DNA of 29,471 bases from an uncultured Lewinella sp. (GTDB taxonomy: Bacteria > Bacteroidota > Bacteroidia > Chitinophagales > Saprospiraceae): contig CALIGP010000386.1 of NCBI GenBank assembly GCA_938021455.1, positions 1 through 29,471 of the forward strand, given 5' to 3'. The notes beneath the pieces are model-generated. The model was not told the DNA's origin and searched no databases. It saw only the letters and a list, made by a program, of their open reading frames with translations. Positions within the stretch are counted from its first letter, which is position 1. Each line of letters opens with the position of its first letter. Of this stretch, positions 8,703 through 16,265 are shown piece after piece. The position numbers and the translations under genes were made by a program.

Positions 8703-9314
8703 TCACCCTTTCTTCCAGACCTCAAACCATTTCTTTCCACTCTTTTCCCGTTCCTTTCGCTTCTTCTCCCTGTTCTTCTCCCGCTGTCGCTGCTTCTTGT
8801 CTTTTCGGTTAGCCCGTTCTTTTTTCTTGTCCCAGATCGTATTGCGCTTGGCAATTACGTAACGGATGCTAATACCCGTCTGGGCGTATAAGAGCGAGCT
8901 TCCTCCACCGACGTTGATGGCAGGCTTGAAATCGTAGGAGAGGTTGAAGCCCGCAAAAGTTGCCTCAATGCCCACTACACCATCAATCCCCACTGGACCA
9001 CCGATTTCTTCTCCGGTCTCCTTGTCCAGTTCATTGTTCCAGCCAGCGTGGACCCCAGCTCCGTAGAAAAGATTTAGCCGTCTGCTCAACAGCGGACGAT
9101 GTTGCTTACCCAGTAAAGTAAAGGACCCTTCGTCCCGCTGCAAACTGGATTGAAGAATACCCTCCAATACAAAGTTCTTGTGCACCTGGGGTAATCGAAT
9201 CTGTGCCGTAGCGCCCCAGTCGGTTCCCAGGCGAAGTCCCAGTGAAGCGTCGTAAGATTGTGCCGTTAGGAAAAGAGGAAATAGCCAGGAGGCGAGAAGA
9301 ATTTTCTTAATCAT
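8703..9314 (-). CDS. Small outer-membrane beta-barrel-like protein with highly basic C-terminal tail
   Basis: 203 aa. The signal peptide is MIKKILLASWLFPLFLTAQ. Residues about 20-155 alternate in the manner of an outer-membrane beta-barrel ('ASLGLRLGTDWGATAQIRL', 'NLFYGAGVHAGW', 'VGIEATFAGFNLSYDFKPAINV', 'AQTGISIRYVIA'). The last ~45 residues (about 159-203) are almost entirely Lys, Arg, Glu and Gln (for example KDKKQRQREKNREKKRKERE) and look helical and disordered. I do not recognise a named family. The stop codon lies 8 bp from the outer arm of palindromic element A. The basic tail could be periplasmic and contact peptidoglycan or nucleic acid, but that is only a guess. The ATG at 9314 gives the signal peptide directly. 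Confidence 0.75.
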   Translation of the reverse strand: MIKKILLASWLFPLFLTAQSYDASLGLRLGTDWGATAQIRLPQVHKNFVLEGILQSSLQRDEGSFTLLGKQHRPLLSRRLNLFYGAGVHAGWNNELDKETGEEIGGPVGIDGVVGIEATFAGFNLSYDFKPAINVGGGSSLLYAQTGISIRYVIAKRNTIWDKKKERANRKDKKQRQREKNREKKRKEREKSGKKWFEVWKKG

Positions 9315-9440
9315 GCTTCTTCAAACGGTATTACGGGCAGTTTTGTGTACGTCGCCTTAACATATTTACTTTTTCGTAAGAATTCCTGCTTTTATCGCAA
9401 GTGGAGTAGCTCATGTTCGATGCATTGACCTATTACCATA

Positions 9441-11012
9441 CTATCCTCCCGCCTCCACCAGCCGCTTACCCATCTCACTTTCTGGCATAGCCAGCACTTT
9501 ATTGGCTGGACCTTCTTCAACGATTTGCCCCTCCTCCATTATTAGTACCCGATCGGCGTATTGAGCTACGAGCTTAAGATCATGACTAATGAAAAGTAGC
9601 CCGATGTTCCGTTCTTTACGAATGGTGTTTAGTAGCGCAAGTATGTCTATCCTCAGGGGCACATCCAGCGCAGAAACTGCTTCATCCGCTATCAGCAGAC
9701 CGGGGCCTGCAGCCAGCGCTTTGGCGATGGCAACGCGCTGCCGCTGTCCGCCACTCAGGGCTGTAGGGCTTCGGTTTCCGTATTCTGATGCAGGCAGTCC
9801 TACGGAAGCCAACAAATCCTCCGCTTTGTCTTGGCTTCCCCCAACTCGAAGCACCTCTCTTAAAGCCGTTATTACAGTATGACTGGGGTTGAGGGAGCTG
9901 AAAGGGTCTTGAAAAACAAGTTGAATGTTTCCGTTAACGGGCGGCGTTACCTGTCCGCTAAGCTTAGGTATAAGCCCCGCCAGACAGCGCGCAATACTAC
10001 TCTTACCACAGCCACTCGGGCCAACTATTGCGACCCATTCTCCGCAATTAACGTGCAGACTAACGGCCCGAACGGCCAGTAATTCCTTTGAGACGGACCA
10101 GGGCCAAGTAGCCTCTCCTTTATAGGAAACCTTTAGTTGACTAACGGTTAGTGCAGTAGCTGGAGGGGTGGGAGGGAGGCTCTTTCGCTGCCCGCTTGTA
10201 GGCGAAGCCTTCTTCTCTTCTCCCGGGGCAAGAAAGAGATTTGACCTTTCTTCGGGCTTGTCCGTGATGAGCTCCTTTATATTGCCTGCCCGGATGATCT
10301 TTCCTGCTCGCATAACCATCAATCGATCAGAGGTACGCCTTAGGACATCCAGGTCGTGCGTAATGAAAATAGTCGTCATGTTCAACTCCTGCCGAAGGCG
10401 GGCCAGTAGGTCGAGGATGCCGGTTTCCGTTATGGTGTCCAGGGCCGTGGTGGGTTCGTCAGCGAAGAGAACTCTGGGTTCGGCCAGTAGCGCTAAAGCG
10501 ATCAATAGCCGTTGCCGCTGCCCGCCGCTTAGTTCATGAGGGTAGGCGGCCAGAATTCTATCGTGCTGTTCTGTTGGTAGCTCGACCCGGGCCAGCCATT
10601 CTCTAAGGCTTCTTTCTCTGGTCTCTGCTGTGGGTAATCCCGGAAGCAGTTGTCGAATAGCTTCGGTAAGCTGTTTACGAACTCGATGGACGGGGTTAAG
10701 GGCGGTTAGCGGCTCCTGGAAAACCAAGCTTATTTCCCTTGCGCGAAAGTTGGACCACTCTTTCTCGCTTAGTGCGAGTAAGTTGGTTTGTTGACCATCT
10801 TCGGAGTAGTAGTTTATGCTGCCCCTTAAGACCTTTGCTCCAGCGGGTAACAGCCCCAGGCAGGCTAGTGCCGTCATGCTTTTGCCTGATCCGGAGAGTC
10901 CAAGTACACCTAACTGATCTCCAGCTTCAAGCGTGAAGGTAACCCCATCTACCACCGGAGGGTTGTCCCCGAAGGCGATGGTTAGGTCCTGAATATCCAG
11001 AATTAGGGGCAT
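9441..11012 (-). CDS. ABC transporter with two fused ATP-binding domains (oligopeptide/dipeptide type)
   Basis: 523 aa from the ATG at 11012; the frame is open nine codons further, but MPLILDIQDLTIAFG is the usual start of the first domain. Domain 1 has Walker A GLSGSGKS (38-45), signature LSGGQRQR (161-168) and Walker B VLFADEP (181-187). A linker rich in Pro/Ser/Lys spans about 255-288. Domain 2 has Walker A GPSGCGKS (331-338), signature LSGGQRQR (419-426) and Walker B LLIADEA (439-445). The arrangement matches duplicated ATPases of the peptide/nickel family (YejF-, GsiA- or DppDF-like), which energise uptake of small peptides or glutathione. No permease or binding-protein gene is adjacent, so the partners must be encoded elsewhere; the substrate cannot be named. 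It lies 45 bp downstream of the HsdR-N gene. Confidence 0.88.
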   Translation of the reverse strand: MPLILDIQDLTIAFGDNPPVVDGVTFTLEAGDQLGVLGLSGSGKSMTALACLGLLPAGAKVLRGSINYYSEDGQQTNLLALSEKEWSNFRAREISLVFQEPLTALNPVHRVRKQLTEAIRQLLPGLPTAETRERSLREWLARVELPTEQHDRILAAYPHELSGGQRQRLLIALALLAEPRVLFADEPTTALDTITETGILDLLARLRQELNMTTIFITHDLDVLRRTSDRLMVMRAGKIIRAGNIKELITDKPEERSNLFLAPGEEKKASPTSGQRKSLPPTPPATALTVSQLKVSYKGEATWPWSVSKELLAVRAVSLHVNCGEWVAIVGPSGCGKSSIARCLAGLIPKLSGQVTPPVNGNIQLVFQDPFSSLNPSHTVITALREVLRVGGSQDKAEDLLASVGLPASEYGNRSPTALSGGQRQRVAIAKALAAGPGLLIADEAVSALDVPLRIDILALLNTIRKERNIGLLFISHDLKLVAQYADRVLIMEEGQIVEEGPANKVLAMPESEMGKRLVEAGG

Positions 11013-11057
11013 GTACGTAAAGGTAGTTGGTGGGGTCAATATTTTAGGTACACCCTA

Positions 11058-11489
11058 TTACAACCATTCCGGAACCGCCGCTAAAAAGTGGTAGTCTTTT
11101 GCCGCATAATCTATTTCTGCTATATAGCTTTCTCTGCCGTTGGAGATCATTAAATAAGGCACTTTGATCGGGCCATTGTAGTTGGCTGCCTGGCGGAAGA
11201 CATCCGTAGTAAGTGGAACCTTAGGCGCTTTACACTCTACGAGTAAAAAAGGGCGCATGTCAGCGTCAAAAACGAGTATGTCCGTCCGGCGAGCTGCTGA
11301 ATTGACCGTAACACCTCGTTCGACCGTAATGCGATTGCGGTTGTAGCGCATGTCTCCGATGAAAAAATGAAGGAGCAGTTGACGGACAAATTCTTCCGGC
11401 TGCAGCACGAGCCATTTCTTTCGGATGTTTCCAAAAACGAGCCGCTTGTTTCCTTCTTGTTTTACGTTTAATTGGGAGCTGAAGCGCAT
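11058..11489 (-). CDS. Type I restriction enzyme R N-terminal domain-like protein (HsdR_N, PD-(D/E)XK fold), stand-alone
   Basis: 143 aa from the ATG at 11489, which lies 10 bp after the stop of the upstream gene. The frame continues upstream, but only as a shadow inside that gene. Nuclease-type residues are in order: Glu57 (ITVERG), Asp70 (RTDILVF), Glu85 and Lys87 (LLVECKAP), and Gln100 (FRQAANY), giving the E-D-ExK pattern of the HsdR N-terminal endonuclease domain. There is no helicase domain and no hsdM or hsdS gene nearby, so this is not an ordinary restriction system. Such stand-alone ~150-aa proteins are common in Bacteroidota; function unknown, possibly DNA repair or processing. Confidence 0.8.
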   Translation of the reverse strand: MRFSSQLNVKQEGNKRLVFGNIRKKWLVLQPEEFVRQLLLHFFIGDMRYNRNRITVERGVTVNSAARRTDILVFDADMRPFLLVECKAPKVPLTTDVFRQAANYNGPIKVPYLMISNGRESYIAEIDYAAKDYHFLAAVPEWL

Positions 11490-11499
11490 CAGCTGCAAA

Positions 11500-12096
11500 T
11501 TAATCGGTCGGGGTGGGGTCGGGGCGGTAGGCATTAGCGAGAGTTTGCAATCGTGGGAACAAGGCCAGGAAGGTCTGGTTGAAATCTTCGTGAAAATCAA
11601 CCAGGGTGTCATTGATTCCTTCCAGTAACTCTGGTTTACTGAGGCGTGGCTTCAAGCGACCGAAGACCTTAGCCATGCCTTCGCGGCTGGTGTAGAGCCG
11701 TAGCCAATCGTCTTTTACCATCTGGTTAACGTAGCCACGGACCCGATCGTCCATTTCGTCTCGCCTGCCGTAAAGACTGGCGTAGGTTGATTGAGAGAAC
11801 TCAGCGAAAGGGGCCGGACCAAATTCATCCCAGTTTCTCCACAGGTGATAGTCAAACCCAATGTCCGTAATCACACTCGCGTACCGGCCGTGCTTAGGCT
11901 TGAGCAGTTGGTTGAGAGCCTTCACGTCTTCGTCCTGATCGGTTAGCGAGTCAATGGCCCGGTGCATTTCGATACCCAACTTTACGGAATCGGGCAAAAG
12001 ATGTACCCTGGCGCCCTTTACAAAGTCACCCAGGAAGTTGCCGACCTGGAGGTCTGGTTCAAAATGTGAAAGCGTGAGGTGGGCGAGGAAGTTGAT
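11500..12096 (-). CDS. acpH: Acyl carrier protein phosphodiesterase (AcpH/DUF479 family), non-AUG or damaged start
   Basis: The AcpH family removes the 4'-phosphopantetheine arm from holo-ACP. The homologous region begins NFLAHLTLSHFEPDLQVGNF and continues GDFVKG, GIEMHRAIDSLTD, ending near 11500; the length of about 198 aa matches the family. The residue where homologues have the initiator Met is encoded by ATC at 12096-12094. From there up to the in-frame stop at 12126-12124 there is no ATG, GTG or TTG, only ATT and ATC codons. The first conventional start downstream (TTG at 11997) would delete the conserved N-terminus. So translation begins at an ATC or ATT codon, or the start has been lost by mutation or sequence error. 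Some homologues are annotated only as DUF479. It lies between kdsB (44 bp upstream) and the HsdR-N gene (10 bp downstream). Confidence 0.75.
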   Translation of the reverse strand: MNFLAHLTLSHFEPDLQVGNFLGDFVKGARVHLLPDSVKLGIEMHRAIDSLTDQDEDVKALNQLLKPKHGRYASVITDIGFDYHLWRNWDEFGPAPFAEFSQSTYASLYGRRDEMDDRVRGYVNQMVKDDWLRLYTSREGMAKVFGRLKPRLSKPELLEGINDTLVDFHEDFNQTFLALFPRLQTLANAYRPDPTPTD

Positions 12097-12140
12097 GGAA
12101 TTGATTTTTACCTGAACCGCAATCTACCACCAAAGCGGGA

Positions 12141-12875
12141 CTATTTAAGTTTAGCTTCTGCTTTGCGTAGATCTTCCGGTGTGTCAATGCCATATGCGGG
12201 TAGGTCCGTAAGTTCTACCTGAATGGAAAAGCCGGCGGCTAACCACCGAAGTTGCTCCAGAGATTCATCACTTTCCAGTTCTCCTTTCGCTAAAGCCGTA
12301 AGCTGCGGCAAGACTTTTGCTCGGTAAGCATAAATACCGAGATGCTGTAAATGCTTACCCTTTTGAATCCATTGCCCTACGGGCACATCGCGCAGGAAAG
12401 GAATGGCGTGCCGGCTAAAATAGAGCGCCCTGCCGTTTTCATCCCGCACAACCTTAACCACGTTAGGAGAGAGTAACGCACGTTCGTCCGTTATTCTGTG
12501 CGCCAGAGTCGCGATTGCCAGAGTCGGGTCACTGAAGGGCTGTACTACTGCCTCTATCTGCCTGGGATCAATAAAGGGCTCGTCTCCCTGAATATTTACA
12601 ATTACCGAAGCGCTCGGAAAGGCCTGGGCGACCTCCGCTACGCGATCGGTGCCGCTGGGGTGATCTTCTTTAGTCATCATTGCTTCGCCGCCAAAGTCAA
12701 TGACGTGGGTAAAAATCCGATCATCATCCGTAGCTACTACTACTTTGTCAATAACTGCACAAGCCTTAGCCCGTTCATAAACGCGTTGGATCATCGTTAC
12801 TCCCGCAATGAGTGCGAGTGGCTTACCGGGAAACCGGGTGCTGGCGTAGCGGGCGGGAATGATGGCGATGGTCAT
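12141..12875 (-). CDS. kdsB: 3-deoxy-manno-octulosonate cytidylyltransferase (CMP-Kdo synthetase)
   Basis: 244 aa, the normal length for KdsB. The enzyme couples CTP and Kdo to CMP-Kdo for the inner core of lipopolysaccharide; cytoplasmic. Diagnostic motifs are the nucleotide-binding start IIPARYASTRFPGKPLA (5-21), DHPSGTDR (71-78), NIQGDEP (94-100) and, late in the protein, 'HLGIYAYRAKVL'. The ATG at 12875 places the motif at the very N-terminus as expected. It is the first gene of a minus-strand run with the acpH-like and HsdR-N genes; the short gaps suggest one transcript. No other LPS gene is in the window. Confidence 0.95.
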   Translation of the reverse strand: MTIAIIPARYASTRFPGKPLALIAGVTMIQRVYERAKACAVIDKVVVATDDDRIFTHVIDFGGEAMMTKEDHPSGTDRVAEVAQAFPSASVIVNIQGDEPFIDPRQIEAVVQPFSDPTLAIATLAHRITDERALLSPNVVKVVRDENGRALYFSRHAIPFLRDVPVGQWIQKGKHLQHLGIYAYRAKVLPQLTALAKGELESDESLEQLRWLAAGFSIQVELTDLPAYGIDTPEDLRKAEAKLK

Positions 12876-13188
12876 GTTAGCGGGGGGAATTGACGGGCGG
12901 TAAAATTACGTTGTTCCCTGCAATACAAAACTGAGAATCTTTCTACCTCGCGCAAGGCACTACATCACTGCTTCGCCGAGATTCCGTACCTCGCTAAGAG
13001 GCTGGCCCATCCCTAGCCCTATCGGGAGACGGCCTTTAGGATAGAGAATAAACTTTCTGCTAGAGATGGTTTTTGCTTTCGGGTAAATCGCATATCAAAT
13101 ATCGCATATCGCCAATCGCATATTATCAGGCCATAGCTTCGGGTAAATTCAAAATAGAGAGCACGAAGTACTGCACAGCAAATTCCCT
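12876..13188. other. Intergenic region with short repeats between speA and kdsB
   Basis: This 313-bp stretch has no coding evidence. It holds the 7-bp-period array at 13087-13128 and an 11-bp direct repeat, TTCGGGTAAAT, at 13078-13088 and 13138-13148, which bracket the array. A short imperfect hairpin (AGTAC-TTC-GTGCT, minus-strand reading) lies just after the speA stop and could be a weak terminator. I see no clear promoter for kdsB. Confidence 0.5.
13087..13128. repeat. Heptamer/14-bp tandem array (ATCGCAT-type)
   Basis: Three copies of ATCGCATAT begin at 13087, 13101 and 13115, exactly 14 bp apart. Read as heptamers the register is ATCGCAT, ATCAAAT, ATCGCAT, ATCGCCA, ATCGCAT, ATTATCA. It lies in the gap after speA and shares the 7-bp period, though not the sequence, of the array at 22-70. 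Confidence 0.75.
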
Positions 13189-14586
13189 TTAATACCCCAA
13201 TATCTTAAGCATACTCTCAGCCGTTTGCATCGGGTGCAAAACCCGATCCGTCAGGTTCCCCTGCTCATCCAGATCAATAATGATGTGCTGCGGGCTGGGA
13301 ATCATGCAATGCTTGATCCCTCCGTACCCTGAGATGTTATCCTGATAGGCACCGGTATGGAAGAAGCCCAGGTATAGGTTCTCCTCATCTCCTGGCTTAT
13401 TGACGGGCAGATAAACTTGACTTTCGTGAACTTCGCTGTTATAATAGTCTGAGTTGTCACAGCTCAATCCACCGATGTTTACTCGGTGGTAATCATGATC
13501 CCATTTATTGACGGGCAGTAGAATAAATCGCTCACCAATGCCCCACGCATCCGGTAGCGTCGTCATTAGGGAGTTATCGATCATGTACCACATTTCACTA
13601 TCGTTTTGCTGCTTCTGTGCTAAAACAGAAAAGATAGTTGCTCCGCTTTCTCCGACGGTATATTTGCCAAATTCTGTAAATAGATCGGGCTCCGGAACAT
13701 CGACCTCTTCGCAGGCTTCCAGTATATTGGAGACAATCTCCCGGACCATGTACTTATAATCAAACTCAAAGCCTAGGCTGTTGCGAATGGGCATCCCGCC
13801 GCCAATATTCAGGGCATGTAATTGCTCGCTTTCTTGCTTTAGCTTGCCGTAGAGCCGAACGGCCTTTTTGAGCTCGCCCCAGTAGTAGAGGCTATCCTTA
13901 ATGCCCGTATCCACAAAGAAGTGAAGCATGTGTAACTCTAGCTTGGGGTTGTCTTTAATTCGCTCGTTGAATAGCGGTATGACGTCCGCTTCCCGGAGCC
14001 CAAGGCGACTAGTGTAAAACTCAAAATTGGGCTCTTCCTGCGTCGCCACCCGGATCCCAATTTTAGCCTTCACTTTTACGTGCTTTTCATAGTAATCCAG
14101 CTCGTGGCCATTATCGACCACCGCAATGACATTCTCAAAACCGTCATTGATTAGGCTTACTATTCCTGCCAGGTAATTATTGGGCTTGAATCCATTACAG
14201 ATTATGTAAACCTCCTTGTCAATATCGCCTGCCTGATAGAGCGTTCTGATTAGGTCAATGTCATAGGCAGAACTGATTTCCAGCTGGACGTTGTGGTCTA
14301 AGGCCTCCTTCACTACATGGGCAAAATGACTGCTTTTGGTGCAATAGCAATAGCTGTACTTTCCGCTGTACCCTTGGCTGCGCATAGCTCTTCGGAAGAG
14401 GTTTCTTGCCCGTTTTATCTTGGTCCCAATACTGGGCAAATAGGTTAGCTTTAGCGGGGTGCCATACTTTCTGATTAGGTGAATCAGCGGCACTTTATTA
14501 AACGACAAATAGCCGTTTTCCAGGTCAAACCCGTTCTGAGGGAAGTCGAAAGTTTGATCGATCAGATCAAAATACTTGTTTGCCAC
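13189..14586 (-). CDS. speA: Arginine decarboxylase (PLP-dependent, alanine-racemase-fold, Bacteroidota type)
   Basis: 465 aa. Converts arginine to agmatine, the entry to polyamine synthesis; cytoplasmic, PLP-dependent. The PLP-binding lysine is Lys84 in YCYCTKSSHF. Other family landmarks are 'EISSAYDIDL', 'FEFYTSRLGL', 'MLHFFVDTGI', the glycine loop 'LNIGGGMPIRNSL', 'FTEFGKYTVGESG', 'CDNSDYYNSE' and 'GFFHTGAYQDNISGYGG'; it ends in ILGY. The N-terminus (ANKYFDLIDQTFDFP) matches what I recall of Bacteroidota homologues, which fixes the start at a GTG (14586); no ATG lies close upstream in frame. It is shorter than the E. coli SpeA type and lacks its extra domains. Directly upstream is the inverted arm at 14671-14692. 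Confidence 0.9.
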   Translation of the reverse strand: MANKYFDLIDQTFDFPQNGFDLENGYLSFNKVPLIHLIRKYGTPLKLTYLPSIGTKIKRARNLFRRAMRSQGYSGKYSYCYCTKSSHFAHVVKEALDHNVQLEISSAYDIDLIRTLYQAGDIDKEVYIICNGFKPNNYLAGIVSLINDGFENVIAVVDNGHELDYYEKHVKVKAKIGIRVATQEEPNFEFYTSRLGLREADVIPLFNERIKDNPKLELHMLHFFVDTGIKDSLYYWGELKKAVRLYGKLKQESEQLHALNIGGGMPIRNSLGFEFDYKYMVREIVSNILEACEEVDVPEPDLFTEFGKYTVGESGATIFSVLAQKQQNDSEMWYMIDNSLMTTLPDAWGIGERFILLPVNKWDHDYHRVNIGGLSCDNSDYYNSEVHESQVYLPVNKPGDEENLYLGFFHTGAYQDNISGYGGIKHCMIPSPQHIIIDLDEQGNLTDRVLHPMQTAESMLKILGY

Positions 14587-14670
14587 CAGCTTGTTTTTTG
14601 CGCGGCGAAGATACTTCCCCAGTTCCTAAATTTATAGGAGCAAAAGAGAGAAACTTCCGGAGAGAATTTG

Positions 14671-14692
14671 TGGGCGCAAAACGCAGGTGCAA
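14671..14692. repeat. Left inverted arm of element B/C, downstream of the phosphatase gene
   Basis: The arm reads TGGGCGCAAAA followed by CGCAGGTGCAA. Its reverse complement recurs at 15990-16010 with a single-base length difference, so the two arms face each other across the metallophosphatase gene. Just inside this arm is a short imperfect palindrome, CCTGGCGGCCACAGG (14704-14718), resembling the GGCC-containing inner stem of element A. Confidence 0.8.
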
Positions 14693-14795
14693 GGAGCAGC
14701 TTCCTGGCGGCCACAGGATGGGCGGAAGGCCTATACCTACACGTATTTTTTTTCTTCCTCCTGATAAAAAAAGGAGGAGCAAAGAAAAATCAAGG

Positions 14796-15896
14796 CTATT
14801 TTTTTTCTGAGACAAAGAGTTCTTTTCGCTCACCCATCAGTGTGCCGCGGCTGTAATGGTCATCCTCAATAAGTAGTACCTCACCAGTCGAGCCGAACTT
14901 GATGCTACTGTCAACGGCAATAACCTTGCCGCTGAAGTAGCTTTTGATGGCGTCAAAAGAAGTATGTCCAACCACCATCTTAGTAGCCTTAAGCTTCTTG
15001 AGGATTTTATTGAGGTCGTTCTCTTCAAATTCCTTGTCAAGAAAGTATCCTCGGTACCAAAGTGGCCCTTCTCTGCCTTGTAAAACCTTAAGTTTTTCAG
15101 AATCTGAAATCGCAACGGAAGGAATTACGTCAATGAGCTTGTCGTGGTAGAGGTCGTTGATTTTGCTTAGCGTATTCACCTCCCTCAGTAAGGCTTTGCT
15201 TAAGCCCCCGTGGACGTAAACAACGTCGTTGATGCGAATAGTTAGTGGGAGTGATCTTAGCCAGCGACCTAAATAGGTGTTTGGTCCATATAACTCTTGG
15301 TAAGGAGTTTTGAGCAGAGCCGTAGTTAGTAAGTAGCGCTTATGGATGTATCGTACATCACCAGCCAATATCATTGTCTCGTGATTGCCGAGTAGGAAGT
15401 GAACTCTCCCCCCTGCCTTCTCGGCCTCAAGTTGTAGGTTATGGATAAGCCAGAGTCCTTGATTGACTTCGTCTCCACGGTCGAAAACGTCTCCTACGAT
15501 AACGAGATGCCCTTTCCCAAAAATCCAGTGTTGATCTTCATCAATGACGTCGAAGTTCTCTAGCAATTTTAGGGCTACTTCATACTGTCCGTGAATGTCA
15601 CTGAGTGCCACAACCTTTTTTATCCCGTTGAAAGATATTTGAGGATCTCTGAGAAACTTGCGTTTGGGGTTAATCAGCTCTGGACGAAAGGAAGGAAATG
15701 CTGGAAGCTGGTCGGTTATACTGTCATTCCATACCAAGTCTTCTTTCCTCCTTTCTTCGGGCCAGGCTATACGAGCGACCAGAGTGTCTGGACTGTGGTA
15801 GACCAGATAGGGACCATCAGGCGCCATATCTTCCTGTGCTGTCACAAAAACAGGGGCTAAAAAAAGCAACAGGAAGAGTAGTAGTAGCTTGTGCAC
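14796..15896 (-). CDS. Exported PPP-type metallophosphatase (Shewanella-like phosphatase / calcineurin-like)
   Basis: 366 aa; signal peptide about 1-20 (ending VFVTA before QEDM), so the enzyme is periplasmic or surface-exposed. The metal-binding motifs of the PPP superfamily are all present: SDIHGQ (Asp100, His102), GDVFDRGD (Asp136, Asp139, Arg140), GNHE (170-173), VHGG (His229) and VVGHT (His311). The GNHE plus 'GDxxDRGD' form is typical of Shewanella-like phosphatases (Shelphs), which are protein phosphatase-like enzymes; the actual substrate is unknown. The start is GTG (15896), giving the signal peptide at once. The gene and little else lies between the two matching inverted arms at 14671-14692 and 15990-16010, which suggests cargo of a mobile or once-mobile element. 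Confidence 0.88.
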   Translation of the reverse strand: MHKLLLLFLLLFLAPVFVTAQEDMAPDGPYLVYHSPDTLVARIAWPEERRKEDLVWNDSITDQLPAFPSFRPELINPKRKFLRDPQISFNGIKKVVALSDIHGQYEVALKLLENFDVIDEDQHWIFGKGHLVIVGDVFDRGDEVNQGLWLIHNLQLEAEKAGGRVHFLLGNHETMILAGDVRYIHKRYLLTTALLKTPYQELYGPNTYLGRWLRSLPLTIRINDVVYVHGGLSKALLREVNTLSKINDLYHDKLIDVIPSVAISDSEKLKVLQGREGPLWYRGYFLDKEFEENDLNKILKKLKATKMVVGHTSFDAIKSYFSGKVIAVDSSIKFGSTGEVLLIEDDHYSRGTLMGERKELFVSEKK

Positions 15897-15989
15897 GATG
15901 GACGAATGAGTAGTTGAGTGATGAAATAACGGGCTAAAGATGTTAACTGTTTGTTACGGGCGAGAATTCCTTGCGCCTATATCTTCACT

Positions 15990-16010
15990 TTGCACCTGCG
16001 TTTGCGCCCA
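15990..16010. repeat. Right inverted arm of element B/C, upstream of the phosphatase gene
   Basis: The arm reads TTGCACCTGCG followed by TTTGCGCCCA, the reverse complement of the arm at 14671-14692 apart from one A in the spacer run. I see no clear target-site duplication: the outer flanks are GAATTTG on the left and AAAGACT on the right. Confidence 0.8.
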
Positions 16011-16228
16011 AAAGACTTTTTTGGGAAGGCCACCATTTTTTGCTTTGTGTCCCAATTCCCGCTAGAATACGCTTTTTTAGTTCAAAGTATTTTGTGCTGA
16101 TAATTGGGTTAAATCAATTTTAAAATCTGCTAAATAGATATATTGAAGAATATAAAGCTCTTTTAGCGGCTCTTTACAACTCCTCTCCGATAGCTTAGCG
16201 ACTGGTGTTACTACACAGATGTATCGCT

Positions 16229-16265
16229 TTTGAGGACGTTTGCCATACTCTTAATTTATACTTTG
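16229..16265 (+). promoter_or_regulatory. Weak candidate promoter for gltBD
   Basis: TATACTTTG (16257-16265) resembles the Bacteroidota -7 box TAnnTTTG with one extra base, and a TTTG lies at 16229-16232, 24 bp upstream. Both spacings are off the usual values, so this is tentative. The implied leader is about 120 nt. Confidence 0.22.

Noticed and set aside
8480..8891. Open frames on both strands across palindromic element A
   Set aside because: They arise from the GC-rich inverted repeats and overlap the 3' end of the outer-membrane protein gene; the translations have no signal peptide or recognisable domain.
11058..11489. Type I restriction-modification system
   Set aside because: Only the HsdR N-terminal domain is present; helicase, methylase and specificity genes are missing from both flanks.
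13087..13128. Possible CRISPR-like array
   Set aside because: The repeat period is 7/14 bp with no spacers and no cas genes nearby; it is a simple tandem repeat.
14740..14790. Terminator for the phosphatase gene at the TCCTCCT/AGGAGGA hairpin
   Set aside because: On the minus strand the hairpin is followed by A residues, not T residues, and on the plus strand there is no T-run after it, so it fits no intrinsic terminator in either direction.
14567..14856. Open frames on both strands around the left arm at 14671
   Set aside because: Low-complexity Lys/Phe-rich translations crossing the ends of speA and the phosphatase gene and the non-coding arm; no domain and no sensible start.
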